A stretch of DNA of 64,000 nt from Meloidogyne chitwoodi. Its lineage: Eukaryota > Nematoda > Chromadorea > Rhabditida > Meloidogynidae. Location: assembly GCA_015183035.1 (NCBI GenBank), contig JACZZP010000008.1, forward strand, positions 930,001 to 994,000. Direction: 5' to 3'. Shown one piece after another: positions 1 to 12,356 of the stretch (the stretch's first letter is position 1; each line of letters starts with the position of its first letter). A program made the position numbers and the translations under genes. The notes beneath the pieces were generated by a model. The model did not search any database and was not told the origin of the DNA. It saw only the letters and a list, made by a program, of their open reading frames with translations.

Positions 1-567
1 TTCTATTAAAATTTCCCAAAATATTTAATTAGCATATAGTAAGAGTTCTCTTAAATATAATATTTGTTTGTTTACATTGGAATATAAAGTTTTCCGGTTC
101 TTTAGAAATAAAAAAAGCAACACAATGACACTAATGAAAATTAGTAAAGGTGTTGACTGACAATGAATAGAGGGAATAAAAAGGAAATTGAAAATAATAT
201 TATTTTGCTCAAAAAAAAGAAGGGGAAGGTCATCCATTATCTCAACAGATTGTACAGAAATTGAAGAAAAAGTTTAAACAAATAAGTTTTTTTTAATTTT
301 AAATAAATGAAACAAATATATTTTAAAAATTGATTTGTAAATTTAACCAATTAAATAAAAGCCTCCAAAATTTAAATATTATTATGCTATGTAATTAAAG
401 TACTATAGTTAAGTAAATATGTAAAAGTGATCAAAGAGAATATAAATAGGTATAAATGAATGAGCAAAAATTAAAATCTTCTTAAATATTATTAAGTATT
501 TAGAAATTTTATTAAAAATATTCTTATCGTATATATTTATATTTTAATAAAATTATATATATTCTAT
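1..567. other. AT-rich non-coding stretch
   Basis: This lies downstream of the minus-strand coiled-coil gene and reaches the window edge. A 70-codon minus-strand reading frame at 25-237 is hydrophobic and low-complexity, with no recognisable domain. It could be the last exon of a gene beyond the edge, but I cannot support that. Confidence 0.4.
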
Positions 568-3110
568 TTATTGCTTTTGCTGTTTAAGAGCATCCAGTTG
601 CTGTTGTTGCAATTTCTTTCTCAAAACGGTGACTAATCTCCGTTGCCTTAAAAATAAAAAATAATTTCTTGAGTAAATTTGCTTTTTGGATTTTCTCTCA
701 AATCCTCTCCTTAATTTTTTTCCATTTTAGGCCTCTTTCCCTTTTTGTCGGTTTTATTTCCCCTCGTCATTTCACTTTTATCCATTAAACAAACATCCGT
801 TTCGGTAAAATAAAAGTGACTTTTTAGTTTTAAAAATTGACAAAAATGGTAAAAAAACTTTAAAAATAAATTAAAGTTTTAAAATAGTTAAAATAAATTA
901 AACAAAACAAAAATTAATAATAAAAAATTTTCAAATATTCCGCCCCAACATTTATAAAGTCGGAAGGACATATTAAACAAATTAATAATAATTAAAAAAA
1001 AATAATTCTCTTTAAAAGCAAAAATGTCCAATCTGTTTATAAAAAACTCCCTAATTAAATAATTTAAAATATACTTTTCTAATTCTGCTTTAATTGTCAT
1101 TATTTCTCCAATATCATCAAATGATGTTTCATTAGAACTATTATTATTTCCATTTAAAGTTTTCCTCGGTTTTGCAGTTGGGGGTGATTCAAATGGTTTT
1201 TTTCTATTATTTTCTTCTTTTAAATTTTCTAATTCAATTTTTAAAGTTTCAAAAGCATTATTTTGTTGTTGAATATCTCTTTCAGCCTTTTTCTCTATGA
1301 CAACAAGTTCAGAAACTAATCGAGTATTTTCTTCTTCCAATTGGTTTATCTTTAAAGAAAAAGAATAATAAAATTTAAATAAAATTTAAAAAAATACTTT
1401 TGTTTGTTGTTCAGAATTAACTCTGTTATTTATCTCTTTTAATCGAATTAACTCTTCTTCATAGTAATTAATTGTATTTTCTTTCTTCTTTTGATCAGAC
1501 AAACAATTTTCCAAACGATCATTTTCTTTTTTTAATTCAAATAACTTAAAAATTAATCCTTTTTAAATACTTACAAAAAATATAAATTTAAAAAAATGAT
1601 TACCTGTTCTTTTAGTGAATCAAATCTTTTTTGTTCAGCTAATAGTAAAGCAGACAACTGCGTATTTTCATTTGTTGCTTTATTTATCTGTTATTATAAT
1701 ATTTTTTTTATATTTTACAAAAAGTATAAATTCAAAAAATTTATGAAAACAAAAATTGATTAAAAAAAGAATTTTCAAAAAAATTAAACAAAAACCTTTT
1801 CTTCACTTTCTTCAAAAGCAAGTTTTGCTTCTAATTCAGCATCTTTCTTCATTTTTTCCAAAAATACCAAATTTTTAGATTTATCTGTTTCTAAAGCCAA
1901 TTCTGTTGCTTTTAATTGACTTTTTAATTCAGTATTGTTAACAGCTATTAAAGAAAATCTCTGCTCGAAATCCTCTGCCTTTTGATTAGAAGTCTCTATT
2001 CTAAAAGATATTTTATTTACAATATATATTTTAATTTAAATTAAACCTTTTCTCTAAAAGAACAATTTTATCTTCTGCTCGCTTCAATTCATCACTTTTT
2101 TGACTTTAAAAATAAATTAAAAATTTAAAAAAATAATCATAAAATAACCTTAAAAACGTGTCTTTTTCAAGGATTTGCTGTTCACCAGATTTTAAATTAA
2201 TTTTTAATTCATCAATTTCAAAGTGCAATTGCTTTATTAAACTAAAAAAACTTAAATTTAGAAGATAATTAAAAATACCTATTATCGCTTATTGGAAGTA
2301 CAGGTCCTTCTGATTTTTGTTGTTTTTGTAAAAATTCGTGTTGTGAAGCAGCAAATTGATCTCTAGTACTTTGTAATTCATTATTAGCTTCGTTCAGTGC
2401 TCGTCCCAATTCATCGCTAGTTTCTGTCAGTTCTGAAATTAGAAGTGAAAGTGTGGGATGTAAACGCCAATTTGATTAAAACAAAAGAATAAATTCCCAA
2501 ATATATAACCTTTAAGAAGTTCATCTCGTTCACGAAGTTCCTCTTGCATCCTACGACCCTCAAGTTGCATCATATTCTCTCGTCTTCTATTTTCTTCTCG
2601 TTCACGATTAAGTTCACCACAAACTCTTTGAAATTCTCCTTGTTTTCTTCCAAAATCTAATTTTAGTTCATCTAATTCAGATTGTAATGTAACCAATTCA
2701 TTATTGTTTTCTGTCACTGAAGATCCACCATTTGCCGCCTGTTTAATTTGGGCCATCTCACCAATAAGGGCATTAATCTAAAAGATATCTGATGCCCGTT
2801 AATTAAAGTTAAAAATTACCTGTGCAAACAATTCATGTTTTTCTTCTTCTTCCCTCGCAAGTTGACGTCGCAAACCATCTAATTCTTTGTTTTTTTCTTC
2901 AAGTGCACGCTAAAATTTTTAAGTAAAAATAACAAGTTAATTCAGTGATTTAAAATCTTGGAATTGTTGGTAATAACGAAATTTGTATAAAAACTTTCTT
3001 GCTCTCCAAATTTTCCTTTTCAAGCAAACCAAGGGAATTTGTAGAACAAAAAAGTGCAAACACCCCTCGTCAGTACATAACCGTTTATAACTCACCGAAG
3101 AATCCATCAT
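568..3110 (-). CDS. long coiled-coil protein of unknown function
   Basis: About ten short exons join in frame into a protein of roughly 480 residues that is almost entirely heptad-like and rich in Glu, Lys, Gln and Leu. The start is a double ATG at 3105-3110, and the tiny first exon (MMDSS) splices in phase to the next exon (RALEEKNKELDGLRRQL). A Ser/Asn-rich break with a proline stretch (ESPPTAKPRKT) occurs near 1150-1200. After it an intron of about 425 bases, long for this window, splits a Lys codon, and the last exon ends in a Gln-rich tail (LQQQQLDALKQQKQ, stop at 568-570). No catalytic motif, membrane segment or GRIP-type ending is visible. It could be a golgin-like, cytoskeletal or centrosomal scaffold, but similarity to any coiled-coil family is uninformative here. 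Gene structure is fairly secure; function is unknown. Confidence 0.7.
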
Positions 3111-3611
3111 TCAGACAAAGAAATAATAAATGTCACTAGAACCACTAAAAATATTATTTATAAAAACTTGTTATTAAACACCCCTTTTTCAATCCATAAC
3201 AGAAATAAAAATTAGTGGAATCGATTTAAAATCAACTACCAATAAATCTTTCCACAATGAGATGAAAATTGCTAAATATAATTTTTATTCTGTAAGAATT
3301 GGTTAGAAGAATAATACGTAGAGGAGGAAGGACGTGATTCATATAAATGTAAAAAATTAAAAAAAGAGAGTGCAATTTTGTAATATTTTTAAACTTTAAG
3401 AATTGTAACTAGAATAAAATGCCAGAAGTAAGCTAAACCAAATATAGTCACAAAGGATGAACAATGATTTTTAAATTTATAATATATTCAGAAAATATTT
3501 ATCAAAAAAATGTATACTTAGCAACCAATTCATTTTTAATTATCTGTACATCAAGCAAAGAATCGTCTACTGAAAAGTTTAAAAAAGAATTAATTTAATT
3601 CTAACAATAAG
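3111..3611. other. intergenic spacer
   Basis: This separates two minus-strand genes. It is AT-rich, with a few less AT-rich patches near 3000-3120. I see no open frame, repeat or RNA gene. It probably holds the promoter of the coiled-coil gene and the 3' end of the TMBIM gene. Confidence 0.4.
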
Positions 3612-4767
3612 TTAACAAACCGATCTATCACCAAAAAGGGAAAGAAGAAACCAAAATATTTGAACAATGTCCATAAAAAGCTAAAATAAAAATAAATTTG
3701 ATAAGTAAATTATAAAATTAACCATAATTGCAGCAAAAATGTGCTCTTCTGGTTCAATTTCAAATTTACGTCCTCCCATAATCATCTAAAATTTGTTTTT
3801 TATCAATATCATAAACTCTCAACTAACTTGTATATCGATAGCCAAATAAAGCATAAAAAGCAAAGTTCCAATGCCTGCATAAACCTAATAATGAGATAAT
3901 TTATTTAGAAAATTAGATAAAATGAACTAACCATGTAAAGTACTCTAGTATGGAATATCATCATCCAAAAAATAGAAAAGAAGCCAAAAAGCATCAGTAC
4001 CATTCCAATGATGATAGCAAAACCAAGCATACTTTAAAGAAAAATTCACTGACTTGACTAAAATTCAGAAAAATAACCTGGTTATGTCGCGTTTTGTGGT
4101 CATCGCGAAGATGACTATCCCACCACAGCTGAGTGTTGTAACCGCAAATGCAAGAACGACAGAGTCAACGGTGTAAAAAGATGTCATTACCATCGTCTCA
4201 AAAAGTATTATTAAAGATATAAAATTTCAAAAAAGTACCACAAATCCAATTGAGAGCGTTAATATTCCAGTACATATCAGATTCGTAGGATGAGTGCGAC
4301 GAACGCTTTCGCAGCAAATCAAAGCAAAGTAGACAACCAAGAAAGTGACTAATGATAAAAGATAAAGTCCCATATTCCTTTTCATATACTCTCTAATGGG
4401 ATATTTGTCGCCATCACGATAAATATGAGGAATAGCCGACATAACTGTCACCACACCGAGCTGAAAGAGTCATATTAAAGAAAGTTCAAAGGATATAATT
4501 TCTAATGAAAAAAGCATACCATGATAGTGACTAATGTAAAAACTTTTTTAACAAAAGCTTGTCTAATTGTTTGATCGTTGAATCCAATTTGATTTTTCGG
4601 CATTCCACTTTCAGCCGTATTCTCATTAGCATAATTTGGAGCATAACCTAAATAAATTTTTGAATTAAAAAAAAACAGAAATATATTCGTATTATATATG
4701 TACCAGTATTTCCACCAACTCCCCCAGCATATCCATAGGGATTATTTGATTGCGGTTGATAGCTCAT
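3612..4767 (-). CDS. TMBIM / Lifeguard family membrane protein (Bax inhibitor-1 superfamily)
   Basis: Exons assemble into a protein of about 290 residues. A cytosolic Pro/Asn/Tyr/Gly-rich N-terminus (MSYQPQSNNPYGYAGG) precedes seven or so hydrophobic segments. Family hallmarks are the FVKKVFTLVTIMLGVVTVMS first segment, the ICCESVRRTHPTNLI loop, and the C-terminal block GGRKFEIEPEEHIFAA followed by a last membrane helix (LFMDIVQIFWFLLSLFGDR). Family members (GRINA/LFG in mammals, tmbi genes in worms) sit in ER, Golgi or plasma membrane and modulate calcium leak and apoptosis. The start is at 4767, with no upstream in-frame alternative. The end is given as the stop at 3612; an alternative splice just after GDRS would reach a TAG near 3570 and change only the last residues. 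Family assignment is firm; which paralogue it is cannot be told. Confidence 0.9.
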
Positions 4768-5294
4768 TTAATGATTTAATTGATTTCAAAATTATTTAAA
4801 AAGACAACTTTAAAACAAATTAAATAGGTATATAAAGTTCAAAACTCGTAACGTTAGTAACACGACTTTTACGTAAAAGTAAATAAAATAAGTAATTGAC
4901 GAATTTGAAATGACCAAAAAATTATATTAGAATGAATATTCAAAAGAAAATAAAGAGAAAACATCTTACATAGAATACATGAATGAAAACGTTAGACAAT
5001 ATTATTTTATAAATATTGACTAATTTTTGAAAACGGAACGGGCCAAATAAACGCCTCACGGCCTGGCCAGTTAAGCGCAAATAGTAATAGCAAAAAAGTA
5101 ATTGTGTCCAAAACCCCAGTTTCCGCTCCTTACAATCGTTGGCGGCGCTCATTTGATCCCAACCCGTATTAACGATTTATAAATTTCCGTCATTTAGAAT
5201 TTTAAATTTATTAACAAATAAGATAATTTCAATTAAAACTTATTAAGGAAAATGTTGGATAATTTGTGTAAAAATTGTAAAATATTTACTATAA
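4768..5294. other. intergenic spacer with one doubtful short frame
   Basis: This lies upstream of the TMBIM gene. A 70-codon minus-strand frame at 4940-5152 starts MSAANDCKERKLGFW and is followed by hydrophobic, low-complexity residues. It has no family resemblance and no convincing partner exon, so I do not call it a gene. The last six bases (5289-5294, CTATAA) are the left target duplication of the adjacent transposon. Confidence 0.4.
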
Positions 5295-6040
5295 TTAGAG
5301 ATCGGATTTTTAGGTTATAACCTATTTTTTTCACAAATCAGTCTTGATGAATCAAGCTCAAATCTGCAGTTATTTTTGAAAAATTATGTGTTTAGACGTG
5401 ACCTATCGACATGTCCCAAAACCTATTTTGGCGTTTTGCAACCTAAAATAGGTTGCAACCTATTTTGGCTTTTTGTCACCTTTTTTGTAAATTTTCGTCA
5501 AAATTTGTAAAATTTTAAAATTTTCGTATATATTTAGACAAAATTTAAGAAAATTTTAAAATAAAATGCAAAAATTCAGTTAAAACCCGAGTAATTACTT
5601 AAAAATATCAATAATAAAAAAGTAACAAAATATCACAATAAAAAAGTGACAAAATGTCTCCAATAAAAAATTGACAAAATGTCATTAATAAAAAATTGAC
5701 AAAATGTCACTAATAAAAAAGTGACAAAATGTCACTATAAAAAAGTGACAAAATGTCACTATAAAAAAAAGTGACAAAATGTCACTAATAAAAAAGTGAC
5801 AAAATATCATTTTTTACGATAAATTTGCTACTATAATGCGTTTTTGACCTTTTTTTTTTATCGAATTCGTTATTTTTTGTTATTTTTGCCTATAATTTTT
5901 GTAAAAATCGCCAGAATAATGAATAGAATAAAAAAATTTTTTAACCTATTTTGAAGTTTTTGTAACCTATTTTGGTCTTTTTTCCAACCTATTTAGGTAC
6001 CTATTTTAAGGTTTTTGTCACCTAAAAATCCGATCTCTAA
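5295..6040. mobile_element. non-autonomous TIR DNA transposon (MITE-like) with internal minisatellite
   Basis: The two ends are inverted repeats: TTAGAGATCGGATTTTTAGG at 5295-5314 and its reverse complement ending at 6040. Immediately outside both ends stands CTATAA (5289-5294 and 6041-6046), a probable 6-bp target-site duplication. Further in, both sides carry many copies of AACCTATTTT in direct or inverted orientation, forming extended subterminal repeats. The middle holds a minisatellite and no coding capacity. Size, TIRs, duplication and lack of a transposase fit a MITE mobilised in trans. The superfamily is not certain. Confidence 0.8.
5610..5815. repeat. minisatellite of about 24-27 bp, eight copies
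   Basis: Eight tandem units of the form (A)GTGACAAAATGTCACTAATAAAA are seen. The core GTGACAAAATGTCAC is itself palindromic: GTGACA pairs with TGTCAC across a three-base loop. The outer copies are more degenerate than copies four to seven, as expected if the array expanded from the middle. It lies inside the TIR element. Confidence 0.85.
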
Positions 6041-6106
6041 CTATAATATAAGAATATGAAATGCTAAATCCACCATGGAATGAAAAGTTCTCGAAAACTA
6101 CACTTC

Positions 6107-7966
6107 TTATGGTAAAATTAAAGGAAATGAATAGGTAGAACTCCAATCACGATGGAAAATTGCGTCAAGTTGATCAATTACGATTTTACTTGAATTTTCT
6201 AGTCTCTCAATAATCATACCAATTCCAGCTGTATTAATACTTAAAAATATAAAAAATATTTAATAATATAAAAATTAAACTAACAAATAATCTCCTGACC
6301 AATTAGAAGTCCCTTAATTTTTTTGTGTAAAAATCGAATAAAATTTCTAAAGAACCTATCCAAGCAGCATTGTCTGTTACCATATATTTGTTGTGATTGA
6401 CACGAGCAAATTTTAGTTTGGTCTGCTCTGGATTGACTGGAACACGGAAAAATTTCTGATAATTAAGAAAAACATTAAATTCCTGATTTTATAAAATAAA
6501 AATTACAATGGAAATGCTGCCTCTTTTTATTAATGCCTCATTAATTTGCAGTAAGGAGCGTAAATAGGGATTAGCTTCTGGTTTCGAATGTGGCCATTGA
6601 CTGATGAGCATTTGAATATGAACACCACGAAATGCTGCCGCTCGTATAACATCATCAATTATTGGCCAATATGTGTTATTCCCATTAGGCATATATAACG
6701 TTGTTGGTAAATAATCCATTACTGCAATTCTTATTCCTTGTTTTGCTTTATTCATTAAACTGATTATTGCCATTAGATCATGCTCTCTTCCTTTTGTATT
6801 CAAACTTTCAGGTGAATGACTAATAAAAACTTTTGTAGGCACGGTTGAATTAAGACGAACTTGAAGAGGATGGTCTGCATTGAATTTTGTATGTAATGAA
6901 ACTGGCCAAACATGTGGAATCTTTTTATCTTGTCCAACTCGCCAATAAACACTAAAAATTTTGCTAAGCTCCCATGCCAGACAAGAACAATTTTTTATTA
7001 GAATTCCCAATTCTTTAACTTCAGTCAATGATTGCCAATCCATATTAGCAGAACCAAGATAAAAATGCTGATTGTCAACAATCCAAAGTTTGCTATGTAA
7101 GATTCCACTTCCAAAAAGTTCCGTAAAATTTAGAATTTGAACAGAAACCAATCCTGAAAAAAATAATAAAAATAAAATAATTATATATTAAAGTACCTTT
7201 CTTCCTTAAAAATTCTAAATCATCAAGAGATCCAAATTGATCGGCAGAATTTTGAGCTATTCGAATCTAGAGTAAATTATAATTTCACAACAAATAGTAA
7301 AATAAATACTTTGACTCCACGAAGAGCAGTTTCCTCAATCTTCTTGAATATTTCTCTACCCTTAATAAGTTTACTTTAAAATACAAAGATTGGCACAATG
7401 ATAATTTATTATTATTTTTTAAATAAAAATAACCATAAACAAGTTTATAAAAGTTAAGTTTTTAAAATGCCTGCCCTGAAGTTTCATATTCTGTTTTGTC
7501 GCGCATATTCCAGTAAACAGCAACAATGTCAACCGATTTCTCTGCAATCATAAGCAATTCCATCCAAGTATTGTAAGTACTCTTGTGTTTTGGTGCTTTG
7601 ATTACGTAGTTAATCCCAGTTGGTATAGTTTCAACTATTTCACAACTTAAAATACTCAAACATTTATTAATAGAGATTTTTGATGCAAACCTGCATTGAT
7701 CTGAACAAATTCCCATCCGTTCATACTTCTTTACACTTCTTACCGATACATCCTTCATATCCTCATTAAACATTGGCATGAAAAAGACAAATAACATAAG
7801 CAAAGCCAAAATAGTAATTGGAATACATGCGGGTTTAATTATTGAATTTTTGCAAAAATATTTCTTTTCTCGACCTTTAACAATTCTGAATGAAATTTTA
7901 ATTTGTTTGATCAAATAAACCTTCACAATGATGATTAAATTTTGTATCAAATAAACTCATCTTCAT
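6107..7966 (-). CDS. PLD3/PLD4-like phospholipase D family protein, type II membrane protein
   Basis: The assembled protein of about 480 residues has a short cytosolic N-terminus, one membrane anchor (ACIPITILALLMLFVFFMP) and a lumenal region with two HKD half-sites. The first is HSKLWIVDNQHFYLGSANMD; the second is NHNKYMVTDNAAWIGTSNWS, with an intron inside it. Animal PLD3/PLD4 are lysosomal 5'-to-3' exonucleases of single-stranded nucleic acid, also linked to lysosomal lipid synthesis, rather than classical phosphatidylcholine phospholipases. Both His/Lys pairs are intact, so activity is expected. The ATG at 7964-7966 is chosen because its short exon (MKMSLFDTKFNHHCE) splices in frame through a 46-base intron into REKKYFCKNS; the longer open frame beginning near 7950 has only a TTG. 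The stop follows HRDWSSTYSFPLILP. Confidence 0.9.
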
Positions 7967-8324
7967 TACTAGTTTAAAATATTAAAATAAACAAAATGTG
8001 TTCATACTTAAATATGTATCAATTTTATAAATTTTATTGATGGAACAGAATTGTATAGTTGAAATATCAACGTTCATTTAAATATTTTAGGATGAAAAAG
8101 GCAATAGCATAGTGCAGTAAAAAATTTAGAAAAATTTTAAACTAATCAAAATAATAAAATCGATTCAATATCTTATTAAATTAAAATCATAAATGCACTA
8201 CTATCAAAAATTAAGAATCAAAATTTAAACAAATGGGACAAATCGAAAATGAATAAAATAAGCAAATGTTGTTGTATAAAGATAATCAATTCCCCAAAAA
8301 AGAGGAAAATATTTGATCAAATAA
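7967..8324. other. intergenic spacer
   Basis: AT-rich spacer between the PLD-like gene and the 3' end of the AT-hook gene, both on the minus strand. No reading frame or repeat is supported. Confidence 0.4.
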
Positions 8325-10476
8325 TCAACCATCATCATTAGAATCATTACTACGCAGATGGTCCTTAGCATCGTTCGACACACCTTAAGAAAATAAAAAA
8401 TTTTAAAAACAATTTTAGAAAAAACTTTGTTTTTGATTACGTGCACCAGCAGGTGGCCGTCCTCGCTTTTTAAGTGGAGCTTTCATCTGAGTTGTTTTAC
8501 TGGCAATTATAGGAGTGATTTCTTCCGATTGTTTTTCATCAGTTGAATCATCTGCAAATATTGAATAAGCTTTAAAGAGTAGAAATAAAAAATTTAATTG
8601 AAACAAATTCACAATCAGCACATTATTACAAAGAATATATTATTAAGAGAAAATTTATATTTTTTAAAAAATATCTTAAATAACCATCACTAGTCGGCTC
8701 TTTATCAGAATCTCCATCATCATAGACAACATCACTATGTTCCTCATCCGAATCATTATCATGTATGTTTCGCTTTGTAGCAACTCCACCTCTCGGAAAT
8801 CGTCCCTTAGTAGGTGGTTTGCCTGCACTTTTAATACCAGAGGCAGGACGTCCACGACCTCTCTTTCTGCCACCAGAAGCCGGAGTGCCAATAGCTCCAC
8901 CAGCATTTGAACGTTTCTTAGCAACACGTTTTTTGGAACCATAATCTTCATCGTCGTCGTCGTCATATACATGACCACCATCTTCATCATCGCTTGATGT
9001 ACCCTTACGTTTCCTCCCTCTTCCAACAATTGGTTTACGACCTGGAGCGTTTCGAGTAATACGCTTTGCACCACTGCCAGGTTCATCATCATCTGCTTCA
9101 GCCACAACTGTCACTAGAATAAAGATAAATTTAAGAAAGTTGACAGATATTATATTACATGTAAAGATGGATAAGAATAAAATTTTAAGTTAAAAAATTT
9201 TAATTAAAATTTTTTTTAACAAACTTGGATCAGGATTAGCATAATCAACGCGTGATCTAGTTGACCTCCTCGGACGAGGAGAAAGTGCTTCTTCACTCTA
9301 AAATTATAAAAGAATAAATTATTAATAATAAAAGCAAAAGTATAAAATAAAAGATCGACCTGTCCTTCCTCGCCATCATTAATCTGCTTTTGCTTTTCTT
9401 CAGCTGATTTTTCAGCCATCGAACGACGACCTCTTCCTCGACGTTTTAAAGGAGCTGCAGTTTCAGTTTGCTTTTCATCAATATTTTCACCAAGTTCTGG
9501 TGATGGAGAAGGTGGAGCATTTGCACTCTGAACCATCCATTTAGGAAGGCCTTTCTTTCCAACATCCTATAAAAATTTAAATATTATTTTGATACATTTT
9601 AAATATAAAGTATTAGAATATAATTCAACTTAAGCTAAAATACATATTATAACTTGTTCAGGAATGGCTAAAATAATTTTCAAATAATACTCCAAGAAGG
9701 CAGTACCTAATTCTAGTATAGTAATTTATATGAGTTAAAATATTAGAACCTTGCTGATTTCAGTAAAACTATCTTTTTCCTTCTTTTCTTCCTCGTCCTT
9801 TTTCTTTTCAACATCCATTTTCTCTTCATCCGTTTTTTCAACTTCCTTTTCCAATACAGGCTTTTTATCCTCAACACATTTTTCAATTTTTTGATCAGTT
9901 AATTCAGTTGTTGGTTTCTCAACCTCAGATTCAGTAGTCGTAGGAGCCTCCTCTGCTGGTTTCTCAATGTTTGACGATTGAGACTAAATTATTTAGAACT
10001 TAATTAAAAATATAAAATTATTAAGAGAAAATTAAATAGATATTTATAAATTAACTCTATTTTATTGCGTTAAAGCCAACACTTACCTCATTATTTTTCT
10101 TTGTTTCCAAGCTTTCTTTATTATTAAGATCATTATCAATCGGTTTCTGAGTTAGAGTATTATCTTCAGTAGACGTTAATTTTTCTTCGGCATTTAAAAC
10201 TTTTTCTTGCTGTTCCGCAGTATTCGCTTCTTTCTCAACTTTGACTGGTAAGGCTGACTCTAAACCACTATCCATTGTACCATTTGACTCTGCTTCTTCT
10301 AAAAAAATTTTTTAAGAATTTAATTAGTTAAAGAAAAAACCGACAAATGCTTAATGAAAAATTATTTTATAAAATGGTAAAGTAGACATACGAATATTAT
10401 CGCTCTTATTGTCCTCCATTGACACTTTATCAGAACCCCCATTTTCAGCCCTGGTTTCTACCACTGAAGTCGACAT
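8325..10476 (-). CDS. AT-hook, acidic/basic patch nuclear protein
   Basis: Eight exons give about 470 residues starting MSTSVVETRAENGG. The N-terminal third is a Glu/Lys-rich low-complexity region. A central segment GKKGLPKWMVQSANAPPSPS leads to RRGRGRR, and two AT-hook cores follow, KRGRGRPASG and KKRGRPPAG. Between them lie Asp/Glu runs (DDDDDEDYG) and Lys/Arg clusters that look like nuclear localisation signals. AT-hooks bind the minor groove of AT-rich DNA, so a chromatin or transcription role is likely. No HMG, PWWP, SET or bromo domain is seen. The last intron can be spliced, giving a Ser/Asp/Asn-rich tail that ends at 8325, or retained, giving an early stop at 8415 after NQKQSFF. Orthology is not established. 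Confidence 0.75.
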
Positions 10477-11131
10477 AAATTAATTTAACACAATACAAAG
10501 CTTTTTTAGAACTAAATTTGATAAATTACATTAAAAAAAATAGAAAGAATAGATTTTGAACAAATTTTTTACAATTTGTTATGTATGGCGGCCGCCATAA
10601 ATTTCTTGACCAAAACAGTGCAAGTGAAAGAAAAAGTGGAAAAAATATCAAAGAAGTATAGGATGTTGCGATAGAAAACTCTAGTAGAAGAGAAAAAACC
10701 CAATGCCGAGCGCATGCAAGCCAAACTGGCTTAAAGTCAATATTTTTAATAAATGTTTATGCCAAGGATTTGATGTCAAATATTATGGCATAATGATATT
10801 TAATTTATTTGAATAAATTACCTAATGTAAGTTATTTTTTCACCCAAATACAAATACTTTGAATTACAAATTATGCTTTTGTTTTTTTGTTATTTTTTAA
10901 GAACTTTCGATTTATTTTCTTACCACCAATTAAGTATTCTGCTAATTAATTGTTAACTTCTTTCTTTCTCTGAATGACCTACATAAATATATCGGAGAAA
11001 GAAAAGGAGTGGAAAATTGATCCATTCTTTTTTTCTGCACTTATGAAGACGTGTCATTATTTGCGTGTTCTTTCAGCGAAGATTATTTCTCATAAGATTT
11101 AATTTTTATATAAAGAAAATTATATTTAATA
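10477..11131. promoter_or_regulatory. divergent intergenic region between the AT-hook gene and TMX1
   Basis: The two genes are transcribed away from each other, so this 655-base gap should hold both promoters. It includes a less AT-rich stretch around 10580-10730 with a NotI-like GCGGCCGC at 10588-10595, which stands out in this genome. No open frame is supported. No defined TATA or factor site can be named with confidence. Confidence 0.4.
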
Positions 11132-12356
11132 ATGTTCAATAAATATATATTCAAATTGCTTCTAATTGTTTCCTTCTTTCACATTATATTTTGTGCTTCA
11201 AAATCTAAAAAATTATTGGCATTGAATGAAGAGAATTGGCGGGATATTCTTTCTGGCGAATGGATGATAGAATTTCATGCGGCGTGGTGTCCCGCTTGTA
11301 AAGATCTTCAAAAGGCTTGGAATTCTTTTGCCGATTGGTCTACGGATTTAAACATAAATGTAGCAGAGATTGACGTTACTACTAATCCGGGCCTTTCTGG
11401 CAGGTTCCTAGTTACTGCGTTGCCGACCATTTACCAGTTCGTTTGTAAATATTTTTATTCTCGAAACCCTATTTTTTCCCTTGAACAGTCAGCAAACGGA
11501 CTTTTTTATTCTTTTTAATGTATAGAATGAGAATTATTTTTAATTGATTATTACTCAAAAATAATGGAAAATTTAATATCATTCATTGACCTGCATGAAA
11601 GCTAATTTTGACATATTTGTTGCCATAACGTTTCGTGCAAAATTATGAAAGTTTTAAAAATTAAGATCCAAATGCGTTTATCCCTTTAAAAAAGGTCCCA
11701 CATAATCGTCCTTATTTTATACATTAATTGATGAAAAAAGGTGTTTGCTGACTGCTCAATGGAAAAAATTAAGAAAACTAGAAACTGGATAGGGGTACAA
11801 ACTTTACTATTTCCATTTCGTTTAATTCAGTGTGAAGGACGGCGTTTTCCGATTATATGTTGGTCCTCGTGATAAGAATGATTTCAGCACATTTATTGAA
11901 GAAAAGCAATGGACAAACTTTGATCCTATTCCTTCTTACAAATATCCAGACAGCCCACAAATGGGAGTTGTTGCTATTTTCTTCAAACTTTCTATGGCTG
12001 TTCGCGATCTTCATAATCATATGGTTGAGAAACTTGGCGTTCCTTCGTGGGCTTCTTATTCACTTTTTGCTGGAGTGACTCTTGCACTTGGTTGTATTCT
12101 TGGATTTGTATGTTTTTAAATTTCTATAAAAATAATAATAAAAAATTTTTATTATTTAGATAATTGTTTGCATTATTGATTATGTATTTCCTACGGGTTC
12201 TTACGCCAAGAAATTGAAAGAAGCTGAAAAGAAAAGGCAACATCAAAAGTCAACTCAAAAAGGTTTGATTTACTTTATTTTGTTATTTTGAATTATTTAG
12301 ATACTTCCGAAGCTGATTCCTCGTCTAAAAAAGCTGATACCAAGAAGACGAAATAA
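11132..12356 (+). CDS. TMX1: thioredoxin-related transmembrane protein (TMX1-like ER disulfide isomerase)
   Basis: Four exons (11132-11436, 11831-12107, 12160-12262, 12301-12356) give about 246 residues. A signal peptide (KLLLIVSFFHIIFCAS) precedes a thioredoxin fold with active site CPAC (HAAWCPACKDLQ) and the cis-proline loop ALPTIYH. The first exon joins the second by splitting a His codon. The rest follows TMX1 closely: KDGVFRLYVGPRDKNDF, a membrane helix near SLFAGVTLALGCILGF, then a Lys-rich cytosolic tail. TMX1 has CPAC rather than the CGHC of PDI, and acts on membrane-bound clients in the ER. The basic C-terminus (KKADTKKTK) may serve ER retention, although it is not a strict KKXX signal. 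The intron of 394 bases is long for this window. Assignment is firm. Confidence 0.93.

Noticed and set aside
4940..5152. 70-codon minus-strand frame (MSAANDCKERKLGFW...)
   Set aside because: After about 40 residues it becomes hydrophobic low complexity, with no partner exon and no family resemblance.
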